Assembly: GCA_905147135.1 (NCBI GenBank)
Contig: LR990057.1
Coordinates: 6,882,001-6,946,000, forward strand
DNA length: 64,000 nucleotides
Reading direction: 5' to 3'
From: Blastobasis lacticolella
Taxonomy: Eukaryota > Arthropoda > Insecta > Lepidoptera > Blastobasidae
Of the stretch, positions 21,470 through 36,400 are shown in pieces (the stretch's first letter is position 1; each line of letters begins with the position of its first letter). The translations under genes were made by a program, and so were the position numbers. A model generated the notes under the pieces. The model did not search any database, was not told where the DNA came from, and saw only the letters and a list, made by a program, of their open reading frames with translations.

Positions 21470-24400
21470 CTGGAAGTAGAAAATAAGATTGTTACTATGT
21501 CACGGTTCATTATAAACAACTTTAATGTACGAAGCATATGATCGGCATGATCGTACATAAGTATAGGATGCCGTGGACGTCTGTAAGACCCTCGCTTGTT
21601 GCCGACTCAAAGTATACAGAGCAAATTTTTAATACAAACGCATTGCTCAAATGAAATTTGTAGGCGTCAATCTACCATTACGTGGCTGGCATGATTTCAT
21701 GGACTGACATTTCTGGAAACTCTTTATTTTTTTACATCAAATACATTTTATAAACTTTTGTAGTAGTTTTTTTTATGTCATACGGTAGGCAAATAGGCAT
21801 GCAGGCCACCTGATGGAAAGTGGTCACCACTGCCTATAGACATTAGCAACACCAAGAGTTTTGCTAATGCGTTGCCTACCTCTATAACACGTTGCTCTGG
21901 CAGCGAAAGGCAAATGCCACTCCACTGCCAAAGCCACGGTTCCCCAAATCCCCACCCCATGGAGCACTGGAAACCTTACTCACCGGCAGAAACACAATAC
22001 TATTTAAAAGAGTATTATTTAGCTGCGATATTCTGTAAGGTACTTCCCCAGTCGGGCGGCTCCAATTCGAACGAGATACTCCGCTATGCCCTACCTCTCT
22101 TAGTTTCAGCACCCATTAAACTTTCCAGATAAAAAGTAAGTAAGTACCTTTACCATTCCCTCCATTTACATGGAGAAGGCTCAAATCCAGCATTGGTCTA
22201 TTATGGGCAACTGATATGCTTATGATTATATAATTTCATTAAGAGTATATTTTATTTTCTGTTTGGGATTAAAAACAAGTATATATGATTTTGAGTGAAG
22301 CGTCGGTGGCCAATATTCAAAGGGTTCGCTCGTACCCCAAGGGACCAGGTTCAAACCTCAGTGCTACCTTAAACCTTACTGAGTTATGTATATTAGTTGA
22401 ACACAACCGATGCTCTTATGATGAGAAAACATCGTGATGAACCCTGCACATTCAGGCGACAGAATGTGCAACCGTGATCCAATCTGGTCAGGTTCCCCTG
22501 CTAACGGGATGACAAAGGTCAGATGGTAGTCTCTCCACTGTAAAGACCTGATCTGCCAAATCTTGGACCATTAATGCCAAAATGATCACCATATATGATA
22601 TCGAATAGTAATGGCTTGGATATGAAAAAGGGCTGCATCATCTTTATTACAATAAGTTATGCCATGCTACCTCTTCTTTCTGGGCACGGGAAAAACAGGC
22701 CGGTGCAAGGTGCGATCGCTAGACGTCCTTAAGAATAATATGCATAACTACTAACCAAGGATGAAGAAGTGGGAAAGGAGAAGTAGGAAGACCAAACCCG
22801 CTCTCATGCGAAAGCACAACCGGGGTTGACGCCAGGATCTGGATGATGATGATGATGACAAGTGATGTGAAGTACCCAATCGATCGTTTTATTATTGTTA
22901 ATACTGACCCCAGTACAGCTGTGTGGCACCGTTGAAGAACCGCGGGATGTAGCGCTCGAGCGCTAACAGCGTCGCATTCATATCTTCAAGAACGCCAACA
23001 ACCGCATACTCGCTCTCCACCGCGCGCTTAGCCCGCTGCAGCGCTTCCATACTGTTGAAGGGCCTGGGAACCAAGCATCGAGTTATTGTAGTGGCTTAGG
23101 GCACACTGCTATAGTTAGTATTTAAGGCGGTTGGCCATTGAGGTATGTAAGGCACGTGGTCTCGAATGGAGACCAAGATTGTGCAAGGATGGTGTAGGAT
23201 CGTCCTGTGGCTGGATGGAGATGCACAAAACTGAGGACCGATCTAAAATGGTGCATTTTGAGGCTCCAGGATTAAGGTTTGCTGATTTGATGGTACTTGA
23301 CATTAGACCACTCACAACTAGCACACTATTACAGCTCTATTACTTAATTGGAGGCGTCAAAATTCTCTGTACGTGATTGTATTTCCTCCGCGTAGATTTA
23401 AAACTTCTTAAGTGTAAATTCCTGAAACTTTAACTTTCCCAGAGCCCACGCTATATCGGTACACAAGATCTAAACCCGTTTATTTGTTGACTGATGATTG
23501 GAGGAACGACACATGAAAATATCTTCAAGGTTTCCCTTTTATTGGTAGGATAGAATTTGTAAACTGAGTTGGCCTAGTGGCTAGGAATGGAACCAGAATC
23601 AAGTGGACCGTGGACGTAATTCGAATCTGAGTAAATAAAAAAATGGCTACCTCAGACTCTGTCCTATATCGTCGAGTAGTGTAGGGAGCAGCCATAAACA
23701 GAATCCAAGTTTGTAAATCCATTCAACTGAGGTGGTGTTTGATAGCATTGTGTGTTTGAATATTCGTTTGTGATATTGTGGAGTGACAGACGGCGATACA
23801 TTATTTTCAATTGACAAGTGTTGCTTAGCCGCATTTTATAAATATATTTTCTACGAACATTTAATTCAAAAGAAAATCGTATCTGCAGTTACTTCAATAA
23901 TAAAAGCATAATATTACGTATATTTAAAGAAAAATTTACAGCGTTGGCATTGCTCTAAAACTTGATCAGGCGCTAAGCATGCGGGGCAACCAAGAGATAT
24001 TACGTGACGTTTACGAGCCACCACGGTTCATGCGCGCTCACGTCTGCCGGATGGGCAAAATACGTAAACTAAAATACTCAAATGTAAAAGAAACTGTCTG
24101 TCGAATAGATGGCCGTCAATTCATTTAGATCTTGAAAGTTATTAAACAAAAATATGAGCGCGTTGATGTCTTTTCTATGAAATATTGTGAGAGTGGACTT
24201 ATTAGCATAGTTTGCTTTATTAATGTCACGTGCTGTTGTGATTTTCCTTATCATGGATTTGTTATTAATAGGCTAGGCTGTGGGAGGCTGTGGGAGGCTG
24301 TTTGTAACACAGCCTATCACAGAATATAAACCATTTAAAACAGCTCAAACACATGGTGTCTTGGTCATGGTATCTTATTGCATTCATTAGTTCCTATATA

Positions 24401-27400
24401 TACCTTCCGATTCCATCATCAGACCAGCTTCATGTTAGCTATTAATTCATTGTCATCCAAGTTACATAGGTATTTCAAACAGCTCTATTGAACACCGGGA
24501 AGTGGGTCAAATTAGGCTTGCAAGATTTGCCCCGGACATACTTAGTATATAACATACGAGGAGCTTCGGTGGCCGAGTGGTTAATATATCCAACTCGTAA
24601 GCAGGGGTATCGGGTTCAAATCCCTCTGTGGCTATGTACCAATGACTCTTTTCTGAGTTATGTACATTAGTTGAAGCTTTTACGGTGATGGTAAACATGG
24701 AGATGAAACCTTCACATTCAGGAGACTTATAGTGTAATCCATGATCCAATCTTGTCAGGTTCCCCTGGTAACAGGGTCACGGAGATCAGACGTCAGTCGC
24801 TCCACTGTAATTATCTGATCTGTCATATCCTAGATCATGGTCAAGATGGACCCCGGGCCGTACGCGAGAGCACAACCGGGACGTTAACGCCAAGATGATT
24901 ATTATTATTATACATATTTACATACAAATATAGCTAGTTAAAGCTTGTAAAAAGCCAGTCAACTTACGTGCACTGTGGCTCGTGTCCGCAGAAGAAGAGC
25001 GTCTGCCGGCGGTGGTCGCCGATGCCTTCGTGCGTCTCGCCCTCCACGTAGCGGCACTCCCGGTCGCCGCTCAGCACGCAGGTCTCGAAGTCCTGGAGCA
25101 CGAGAGATGGCTTTAGTCAACCGGCAGGTAAATAGGAAGCGGAGGGGTTTATCAGATGCCCCGTGTTTAACGGGTTACGTCGTTTTCAAGCGAAAATATA
25201 ATGGGTAAACACAATTATTACCTACACAAAACACTGTTGTTTTAATTATATCCCGTAAAAAATTTAAAACCCGTATTGTTTATGCTGGTAAATCAAGAAG
25301 TAACAGCTGGCAAAGGCAATCATCATTCGAAATTGCATGCAAATGCATATGTTACACTGGCAGTAAAAAGGCTCTCCACTGCCAAAGCCATGGTTATCTA
25401 AATTCCCACCTCGTGGAGCTCTATTAGGCCTTACTCACACTATTTAAAATACGATTGTTCCACTTTCATTAATCCTTGTTCTATTGTTTTGCATTTTTCA
25501 AGTGTATTTTGGACATTCTGCACGAACTCGAGCATAATTGCTTGGTGACATAAACACAGTAACTATTTAAAGCATTTAAAGCCTAAATGAATAATACTTT
25601 ACTACCTCTAACTACAGAGTAATCAGTCGTGGGCGTCATCGTGTAAGTTCTAATTAAAACATCAACTTTTTTCCCCCCTAAAAGTAATTTATTTTTTGTA
25701 ACCTAACTTAACAACTAACTCAATTGTTCGAAGATATTATTTGTGTTGAGAGTATGTTTGTTTATCGGTAAAAACTAATTTAATCTATTAACAGAATCCT
25801 ATTTATTAAATATCATTATCAACTTCGGACTAAATATAACTGGGTGTATATAAAAAAAACAACTATTGTTACAACCTACATTTTTGGTTACTTACGAGCG
25901 AAGATAATAATTTAAATATAAAAAGTCATAGATTGTACATAAAATTACTGTTTCAACGGAATTAAGGATTTATATTCGGAAGCATGGAATATTAGAACAA
26001 CTTAATCGCAACTACGAAAAATTTATTGTTCTTATTTCAGGCACCGCTCTGAACAAATAAGTTCATTGTTATCTACAGATATTTAATACTTACATGATAT
26101 AACATTTACCAATTATCTCATAAATACGGTAAGACTCCAAGAAAAGTCGCAGGCGACTACTAGTCGAAGAATATTATGAATGATGAACGAATATGACCGT
26201 TGGTTCGAGCCGATACATTAATTTTCATAATGAGTTGGTGTGAGGCGTCAGTTCGCGACCGCGGGCAAGACTTGATGATTTGTTTACCAGTTCCTAGAAT
26301 CAATTTCAGTACCGCTTGTTTCTGGGAAGATGGCGCGAATCTATGTAGATCAGTTTATAACCTCGATCTTGGAGATAATGAATGCGATGCGATGGGAAGG
26401 AACGAAGAATGTCACTTTGATTGGGTAATTAAAAAATTAATGTCTTATCAGCCCGCGATAAATCATTTGAATAATCATCATTATTTATATTATTAATATT
26501 TAATTAGCTACAATATTCTTCTGACGGTAAGTCACTAAATATTTCATTGCACTCGACTAATATAACATTACAAAGTACGTTTCAATAGAAAAAGACAAAA
26601 GTAGAACACGACAACTGTGTAAGAAGTCTAAATAATTTGACTTATTAATGCGTTTCCACAAATGTAAAGAAAAAGTATATTCATTTAAATAAGTAAAATT
26701 TAGATTCCTTTGTATGGAATACCTATCGTTTTCGTCATCGTTACATTATGGCAAATCCGTCCTCCATTTTCATTGGCTATAATTTACACACTTGGCTACT
26801 GGTTGGCGATCGCTATGTAAAAATTCCTACGCTGCTGAAGCAAAGGCTGCTGTGCATTCTCTGGTCTACGAAGGTTGTAGATGGTCTGCCATTAAATCGG
26901 TATCTTATACGACACCGATATTGTACATAATAGACCGAAAATCCCAAAAAATTATTTAAACAAATTCATAAAAATGTGTTTAACCAGAACAAGACAAACA
27001 ACCAGATTATCTATTAGGATAATAAACACCTACTACCAAAGAAAATAACATTATAAATCACAGTGTATAATATAAAATAATTGAAACCAATATAAATAGG
27101 TACTTCCAGGTAGGTAAGTACCAGTAGTCCTACTTTAGTAATAGTAGTTTATGCAACTGTCATATAAAAGGGGGTATTAAAACATGAGTGTCTGTTTATC
27201 ATACGAGGCGTAGCCGAGTATGATAATAGTTTGACACGAGTGTTTTAATACCTAATTATATGCAGTTACATACACTACTTTATCTACACTCATATTTTTA
27301 TGTTAAAATATCGTACCTATAATTTTCTCAACTTTGCTGGAAGTAAGCTGCAAGTCAGTTTTGTTGTATCTACGCGTCGAGGATATCAAGCGGCGGGAAA

Positions 27401-30400
27401 TTCACTTAATTACTTTCACATTTATCTATTTATTTGCTTCAAACAAGAAAAAACATTCACAAACACAAATTACAGCAATTAGAAAAAATATTCTGTTTAG
27501 CGGGAAAATAATTACACAGAATATAAACGAAAATTTGAATTTTGAATTTGAATTTGTCAAAGACATTTAGGTATTCAGCCTACATTTCGCCGTGTCCCGG
27601 CGCCCGACAAAAAATTAAAAAATATAAGTGTTGCATAATGATTAAAAAGTTATTTTACGATACAGCTGTAATGAAAATAGTATGCGAAATGCTGTATCGA
27701 AAAGTAATTTTTTAAAATTTTAAAGACGCGTGAAAAAAGTGTACCCTTAAACGACTGTTTTCGAATATGAAATTGGAACATTACGCTATGAGTGTAGATA
27801 AATTAGTTTAAGAACTCGAATTCTATTAAAATACCTTAAAAAGGCTCCAACGTTATATTTGTTTACAAAACATGTGATAAGATCACGAAAGTTATCCATT
27901 CTCATCACCTCATCATAAATCAATAAAACAAAATCAAGAACTCGGCCGCACCAATAGCAATTTGTCATAAACACTTAGAAAGCTTAGGAGTTGTGAATTG
28001 CAATCGCTTTGGCACAAAAGGGTCACAATCACAATGGCAAATAGCTGACCCACCAGTCCCGATACGGAAGAATTGAGGTTGATAAATTGTTGGTTTATCG
28101 AAGCTACCAATAACGCGGTTATTAGCGGAATCACGGTACAAGATAATTGAATTGAAGAATAAACAGGCACGGCTTGCTGACGGACCCGATTTGGACGTAA
28201 ATTCATCAATTAACAGTACTTATTTGAGCCGATTTAGTCGTGACAATTGGTTTTTTTTTCGTACTTTCTCCAGCGCTCAAGCTAGATAGCGATCATCGCA
28301 GATCGATTAGACCGATAAACTTGTTATTGTTCACGAAATACGTATAAAAATAACGTGCCGCCAATGGCTTAGCTTTTACAGGACCTTGGACAATATACCT
28401 ACGATGGTTCATACGAGTTCTACGTTTATAGGAGCCTGGGTGGCCCGCCGTTACTTTGAGAATCCGTCTTTAATAAAAATATTTTCAGCGTGTGAATCTC
28501 GTAATTTTGTAAAAAAATGACAATATTTAGCTCCAAAGAAACCTTTCTATTTCATTAAAAAACAACACCTGTTGCATAATCTTGCGGAAACCGAAACGAA
28601 TTCGTACAAATGCAATAAATTCGGAAAGGAATTCGCGGTTTCCACATGATTTCCGTAACGCTGCGCGGGCGCATCATGCCGCATTGCGTTTTTGTCGAAC
28701 TCTCGCTTGATAAATTAATTGCTCGATCAATATATTGGACCACCAACACGGACGTAACCCTAATATTATCGCAGTAAAACATTTTTGCTAGAATTTTTCT
28801 AGTAAGCAAGCATATCACCTAATTGTGTACCTAACTATGTATGTATATAGAGATAATTGTTTGATTGAATCAGAGAAATACATGAAAGGGATAACAGTGT
28901 CTATGTCGAGCTATTTCTTGCCTATCATGCGCGAGAGCTACTTGTGTTAGCCGTGCAGTTCATAATCATTGTATCGTCAAATTTCGACGGGCAAAAAAAA
29001 ATTGTTCTGAACTGCTCAGCCGTTGAAACATATTTCCCTTCGTCTAAATTCAAAAACTATCGATAATAAATAGTTAGTTTTCCTTAAAAAATACCGTTAC
29101 AAGGTTGAAGAATGTCCCAGCTCAAAACCTTGGTCGACCTTAGTAAGTACTTATTATTCTTTCCACTTGAATAAACTTGTCTGATTATCTCTTTATTATC
29201 TTTGAGAACACTCGGACATAAGTCGGAAGGTATCGGAGTAAGTTATCACAAATTTCAAAAATAATATGCTTAATACGCTTGCATGGACAAACATATACAG
29301 ACCCAAACTAAAGCTTCTACTATAGGTAAAACATCACCCAGTCTTACCTTCTTCAGCCACGCCGGGTCCGGCAGCGGTAGGTCCGGGAACGCCCGCTTCC
29401 GCTCCACGTAGTACCACGGCGCGCGCACGTAGTAGTACCACGAGATCACCCGCTCCACCGGGTCTCGGACCACGTTCACGTAGATCGGCGACGGGTAGCC
29501 GAACCTGGAAACAGTAGTATGTGTATTGTAGCATGTGAAGTAATTTGAACAGGTTTTTATATGTAAGAAAAATGGCGATTATGAAAAGAATTGTGGATGT
29601 ATGCGGGCATTGTGTCAGGACAAAGTGAAATGGCGGTCTCTAGTCTCTGCCTACTCCACCTGTGGGACAGAGGCGTGAGCTTTATGTATGTATGAAAAGA
29701 AGAAACAACAGAAATTTGTCAGGACCACATGGCAATGACCAATGGCAACAAGTGGAACAATGTGTGTAAATATGTATGTGAGCAGAAAGATGTCGTCGGT
29801 AGGCAAATAAGCTCTATAAAGCCGAACAAGCATATCGGCAACTAGACCATCTGTATTATTCACCAACAATGCTAATTGTACGAGAAGCATCATCATCGTC
29901 ATCTCAGCGACTGGTCGTCCACTAGACCTAGGCCTCATCTCACGCCTTATCTCAGATAAAACACAATGATTAAAAAAACGTCAGAGTCGAAAAAAATACC
30001 AGCAACAACGGCAAAACTTTAACATAACAGCAATTAAGAGCTCTTAATAAACGGAAGCACACGCTTTAGATATAGATCTGCGCACAGATAACATTGTAAT
30101 AATGCTTTATCAGGCGCAGTGAGAACGCGGCGAGCTACACACAATATTTTCGATGAAAGACGAATAAATCACGCCTAATTGTAGCATCTAGTTCTGACAG
30201 ATGATAAGGTAAACAGATAGTCGTATCAAATCAGCTAATTGGTTTATTAACGAGTGGGTTCTGCCGGTCGCTACAGACCGACCTAGTTGCGTGGGATTGT
30301 AACAATAAGGCAATTATCCAGTGCCCCGCTACACGTGCCCGCTCTATTGTATAATTACCGCTAACAAGCGCAAGCGCACCTAGCGCCTGCGCCCGCGCCG

Positions 30401-33400
30401 ATCGGAACGGACAGATGGCTGGAGCGTAGCGAAAATCTATGCAAATACGGATTACGGTGATTTTTGTTTAGATTTTAGTGTTCTGATTAGCGATTAATGT
30501 TAAGTGTTTTTTTATTATTATTGGCTAGGGAGGCACACAGTCAGCTGGTCAGAGACGAATAGAAAGCGCCCACAGTCGACCAGGAGATCCGCACCCTAGA
30601 GGTGCGGATGCGATGCCGCCTTTTGAGGTACTTGTAGACATGCCTTTTGTAATAGAAGAACCCCAAGTTTAGCACAAAGGAAAGCTTAGTCTAGTCTTAG
30701 TTCATTATATCATGAATAATTGATGAGTTGAATTTTAGCTTGTGATAACGTTTCGCCATACCAAAGAGAGCTCTCAACTTTGAAGAACAATAGAGCTACG
30801 CTATAGTAAAGTAGCGGTCTTTAAAACATCAAACCGATCGGCCCGCGCCGCGTAGGTGGGTAATTATCCCGGTTTGATTCATTAATCATGCTATAGGTAT
30901 TCTTTCTCGATGGCTCAAATTGTGAACACAATGATTAATGTTCCGTTGGAAGCTGTAACCGAGCGAAAATGGAACAGTGGGTTTGTAATGGCGTGTTTCA
31001 TGTGTAATTGAGCGCGATTGTGTTACATGTATTGGAGGTGGTACAAAAACATGTTTACAAGTCCAACTGTAGCATGCGTACTGCACCTAGGAGGAAATGT
31101 AACGTTTGTGATTTTTACAACTGATTTCATTGGTTTTATTGAGTTAAAGGTCATTTCTGATTGTTGTCTTTAATATCTTCATGGTCATTCATCATGATGA
31201 TGTAGATATTAGGTCGGGAGTGATATAGCGGGTACCCATTCACGTATGATAAAAGACCACAAGCATCAAGCGCCAAAGAATCATAACCTTTCATCATCAT
31301 TCAAGCGGTTCGTCCTGGCTTCTTTCTCTTTCTCCTCCACTTCGCTTGGTCTTCAGCAAATCTTTGGAGTCATGTCCATTGTGTAGGTTATATTTACTTC
31401 TTCTCCTTCTTTTGTTTCTATCTCGTAATCGACGATACTTAGGGCTGCCACCTCTTGCGCACCCCATCCCCGTGGGGTGTCGCATCCGATGAAGCCTGAA
31501 AAGCCTTCCCGGCTTTAGGCAGTGCCAAGGGGGCGTTTAACGCGTATGCGCTTAGGTTTTTATAGCGAGTCGTGCATAACTGGCCGGCCAACTGGTACTC
31601 ATGAGAATTCACCTCCTCCCTCCCCCATTAACCCGGAAGGTGCCCATTTCCCTTGCGTCGGGCGGAAAAACACATCCACCCAAAACCAGTATTAGATATA
31701 TATCGCAGCCATCTTCGGCTTGGGGTCCGTGGCGATTGTAATAATAATAATAATGTACCGTCACAGGGTGCCTCCCGAGACTGTCCAGTCTCAGGGTCCC
31801 GTTTCGTACTTTGAGCCTCTAGCTAGCTAGTCGAACTTCAGCACCGCAACAAGCTGGTGTTGGCGAAGCGAGGTTGACCAAGGTCTTCCGTTGGGTGCCC
31901 AGAGACTGTGGCGATTACGTCATTTATTCTATGAACTAGATATTGATTTTATTTTTAAACACTAACCTGGTGAAATTTGTGTAGCACACGTGTTTGATGT
32001 AAGAAGCAGGCGGCACGTTGGCGGACACCATTCCGGCCAGCATCTGCTGGTCGGCCGGTGCCAGCCGGATCGTCTCCACGCGCTGCACCGCGTCTCGGTT
32101 GAAGCCTGACAAGTTAATCATCATCATATCATATCAGCCGTAAGACTAATCAGACGAGAAGCCGCAAAACTACTGCTGGACATAGGCCTCCTTCAGATAT
32201 CTCCACAACAGCCGGTCCTGTGTATTCCGCATCCAACGGTACGCGCACTCTTTACCAGGTTGTCGGTCCATGTTGAGGGAGGCTTACCCACGCTGCGTCT
32301 TTCGGGCCAAATAAATATTGTAACCGTATGGTGTACGACAGAGTGGAATAAAATATCAACCTCTTCCAATTACTGAGAGACCACTGAGATACCCTTAAAT
32401 CAGAAAATGGTACCAGCGGTTCTACTATTCGGAATATTTAGTTTATTTGATTTTTACTGTATAAATACTTAACTATGTAAACACATGTAAACATAGTCGC
32501 GGGCAATTTGCAGTGTGCCCTACCCACGCCATACCCCAGAATGTGGCCGGATGCGAATTGCGGTTTTCACCATGTGAACAGGAAGGTCACAAGTACATTA
32601 AGTATCTACTCATATCCTGAGGCCAGCGTATATTGCTGGTGTATTTTACTATTCTACGCTTGAATTTAATTTAGTCCCGCATAAAATTTAGAAAGCCCAC
32701 ATAATTACATAAACTAACTGATTTACGTTGTGGTACTTGCCCTCTTGGTTTTATCAATGTTTGACTTCCAATCTATCCGTAAATAAACAGTGTATGCAAC
32801 AGAAAAATTAAGATATTAATTCCATCCAAAATAAAGTCGTTTTCTGCGTCTGCCCGCCTGTACCGCTACCTCCTTCTAAACCACGCAACTGATTTTGATG
32901 TGGTTTTCACCATCGCTTATAGAATTTCTTCCAGATATTTTATATCATACATGTATATTCTAGTAGAGAAAAGCCGAAGAAACCCGTGCGGGGTGCTGAT
33001 ATTTTATAAAAAGGTACCTTAATTCTTTATGAACAAAAATAGCGAGTAGTCAGCAACGAATATGCTTAACCTGAAATCTTCTTACACAGGGAAGCTATGG
33101 CGTCCCTATGAGGTGATGTATGCTTGATTGTGTGACGAAGCTTGACACGAACTCTACATATTTATTCGTTACCGTGACCACCATATATGCACGATCGCCC
33201 TTATTTTTACCTAGGTAAAATAGGTTTGGCGGGTAGATATCCATACACTTCGCAGTAGGAGAAAATTATATTTAGACAGACCAGAAACCATCCATAATCT
33301 AGAGCCATCCACCTTCACTCTCCGAACGTACCAAACTGGTTCCTGATAGAGAGCCGCCTGAGCAGCTCCATGAAGGTCTGGCTGCCGACCTTGGGCACTC

Positions 33401-36400
33401 TGTTGAAGAAGAGCAGGTCCACGCCCGCACGAGCTGTGTTGTTGAGCTGCCACGGCTCAGGCAACTCCTCCTCATCATCAAACAACTCCTGGTCCACATC
33501 CTCTACGGAGTCCTCGCGATGCGCCTCCAGGATGCGTTGCGGCTTGTGACGCTCCTGGTTTGGTGAATAAGATTTTATTTTAATTGACTAGTGATAACTT
33601 ATAGTGTCCATAATACACTACGATTCATCACACCTAAGATACATATTTAAAAGCTTCGTCGTGTGATCAACAAAAATGAAGAAGTGCAGGTCCGCTACTT
33701 ATGTGCTTCTTGCCTGTAATATATTGGCTTCTTTTTATTTTTTTCTAGTAGCAAAACTGGAAAGATCAAGCGAATACGGAACTGACAGATGAGTACAACT
33801 CACTATATGAGTATATGTTTACGAATACTACTTTATTGAGACGTGATGTTTTCATGCTTTGGTTTATAATTTAGTAATTATACATACAGCACCAGTATTC
33901 CTCCGTATCGCTTCAAGCGCCTCTTTGAACTCCTGCGCCGACGCGTACGCATGCTCCGTCCGGTCCGTCGGGATCTCTGAAAAGAGACATTAGCATTATT
34001 AAATCATACCAGTAAACAATTACAGCATTCAATGATGAGTAATAAAAGATTCATAAGTCATTATGAGGTAATAAATTACTGTTGTGCTTGATTGAAAGTA
34101 AATTGCTAATTAAATTTCCGCAATTAACCATAATGTACCTACATCAGAACAAAGGTAGGTACGTGACTGTCATTTGTCTATTACCATTACCGTTTACGTG
34201 ACCGTCCATAACTTGAGCTTTTAATGTAACTAATGGAGTTATCCAATGGTTAAACTTGCCTACCCGTTTGGTGCCTCGTTAAAGCCGTGTAAAAAGTTTG
34301 CCAACGTAATGTTTTTGTTGCGCCTCCGTTTTTTGCGGCATGGCGCAACACTGATATAATTCCTACGTGACTGCAAAATACGTTTTCACGACATTTCTTT
34401 GAGCCCCCGCGGTTGATGACTGCATAACAAATCGGGCGAAATGTTCATTTATATCCGCATAAAGAGAGGTGTTATTCATCGCGAAAATTCATCGCTTTTT
34501 ACCACAGCAGGTTGCTCCGCCATTTCACTTGCGTTATTTGAAATCGTATTTTTTGCGCCGACTCACAAATTAATAATTATATCCCATTTGTCACGTTTTT
34601 AATTCTCCACCATGTTAATAGGTAATCATGGATTAATCCAAAATCGTGTTCTGCGGCGACAGCACAATAGCCGCGGTCCAACCGCAATAATAAACATAGC
34701 GGCGGCGAGTCTCGGAGCCATTCCCGATCGATTTGCCTCGGAGCGGGGTACCGTATTAGAAATGGGTTTTAGAATATCCCCAATACGTCCGGCTATCAGT
34801 AGAAATGGCTGCGGTAAATCACGGCGAGTGGTCGCGCACGATGTGACCTTGCCTTGCCGGCTGGTGGAAATCGTCTCGCGCGAATCGGTAATACAACGGC
34901 GCTTCGGACGATACCCTCGGCTGGCCGGGCCGGGGCGTATGCATCGCGCATATCAGCCCGCCAGGGAAACAGCATTTGAAGCTATCCGGAGTAGTGTTTG
35001 ACGGAAGATAGTGTTAGACGATTTTGCCCGCAGTGATTGTGCTGATTTTGTCAATCGCCACTTGGCAGTTGTCCTACTGCCGCCGGTTAGGTGAATTGTT
35101 AATTTACACAATTTGTCGTCTCTTCAATATGGAAAATACTTCATTGCTTCTTAAGCTATAGGAGCTTGGCCGTTTTGTAAAGGCATCGTTATTTCTCATC
35201 AGGATAAGTTAAGATTAATCATGATATCCCATGACAACAGTCTCTCAGTCAGTCCGCTGCTGGACTTGCACCTCCTCCACATTAGTGGAGTGTATTGCTT
35301 ATATCACGCTTGTATTGTAATGAAAATACATAATAGATAAGACTGCTGCCTTAACTAATTGTTTAAATTTAGATTTTATTTATTACTCTTACACAAGACA
35401 TTTAAGATAATTAAAATACATTTTTGTGAAAAGCGATCGTCATATGTAAATGAATATACAAATTATAAAAAAGAATAATGAATTAAATCACTTTTTGTAC
35501 ACTAGTTCCACTTTATTATACAATTTTATTAATTGCAACCGGTTTCGAATTACTCATCTTTTTCAGATCATGATATTCGCCTTTACGTGTCAATAGATGG
35601 GGTTGATGCTATATTTTGCTAAGCCGGACACCACACGACCAAGTTGAGGCTAAGTTTAACAAAAATAAAACAATAACAAACCGCCTGCCAAGCGAGGGGT
35701 TTATGACAATACTATTGTTGCATACCATGAGTGTGTTAGACATAACTTAATTATCTAGTATATGTTCGTTGTGCGTTTCCCCTGATTTCTGGCGTGACTT
35801 GGCCTATTTTGCGTTTAGTCTCAAAATGTCCCAGTTGCAAAATGTCCACTTGTTTTATGCTGTCTCCGCTTTTTGAGGGAGGAGGTCGGGACACTATATT
35901 TCCTATTCCAACCTATTACTTCTTAATTCAATTTGTTGCGGGTTCCAAGACAGTATTAGCTGGTCCTCGGGCGCGCCTAAGTGCCAAAACTCAGGACCTG
36001 TGTGTGGTCGCCACTGTAGATCCTGGCTACACAGGAGATACAGCGGTGGGAATGAGTGGTGGGGCAAAGCCCGTAAAAAGGCTCAAATCTAGTAATAGAA
36101 CGTTGTGACCTCACAAATTAATAAATAAAACAATGTCAAAATTCGTGTGTCGTGAACAAATAAATTGGACTAAAGTCGTGCAGACTTCGTAAAAATAAAT
36201 TCATTTTGCTTCTGTAGAGTCAATGCATGGCTTTCGCAAATAATAATCCATAGCAGAGGCTACGCCACCGTAGGGCCGCCTCGTAAGTATAACAAGTACG
36301 AATTCGTTAAAATATGACAACAATCTATACTAATATTGTAAAGAAAATATTTGTATTTTTGTTTGTAATAAACTCAAAAACTATTAGACCGATTTTAAAA

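Larger units (their letters stand above)
21470..22908 (-). other. pipe intron 7 with repeats
   Basis: 1439 bp. Contains a dispersed repeat (about 21775-22145) and a SINE copy (22296-22600). About 22720-22860 is a patchwork ending in GATGATGATGATGA, with pieces of SINE end (GCACAACCGGGGTTGACGCCAGGAT). Confidence 0.6.
29505..31966 (-). other. pipe intron 4
   Basis: 2462 bp. Contains repeat bits (29640-29690, 29886-29943), a GC-rich patch with a 17-mer shared with 2690-2706 (30384-30400), a LINE tail (about 31300-31420) and a repeat block (31440-31910). Confidence 0.55.
32106..33331 (-). other. pipe intron 3
   Basis: 1226 bp. Holds repeat family C copy 2 (32115-32310) and family A copy 2 (32825-32995). 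No exon seen. Confidence 0.55.

Noticed and set aside
24561..24640. A nuclear tRNA-Leu/Ser gene
   Set aside because: Both boxes are present, but a complete cloverleaf with paired acceptor stem is not evident, and the sequence runs on into a body shared with other copies. It is a SINE head.
26200..26496. A 98-residue protein on the plus strand
   Set aside because: No recognisable domain or splice context; lies in a pipe intron in the opposite orientation.
34612..35001. A 129-residue protein on the plus strand
   Set aside because: No domain or splice context. A long frame is expected by chance in a GC-balanced block. Kept only as part of a possible regulatory block.
35794..36108. A 104-residue protein on the plus strand
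   Set aside because: No family resemblance and no gene context inside the pipe intron. Perhaps an old retroelement fragment, but nothing identifies it.
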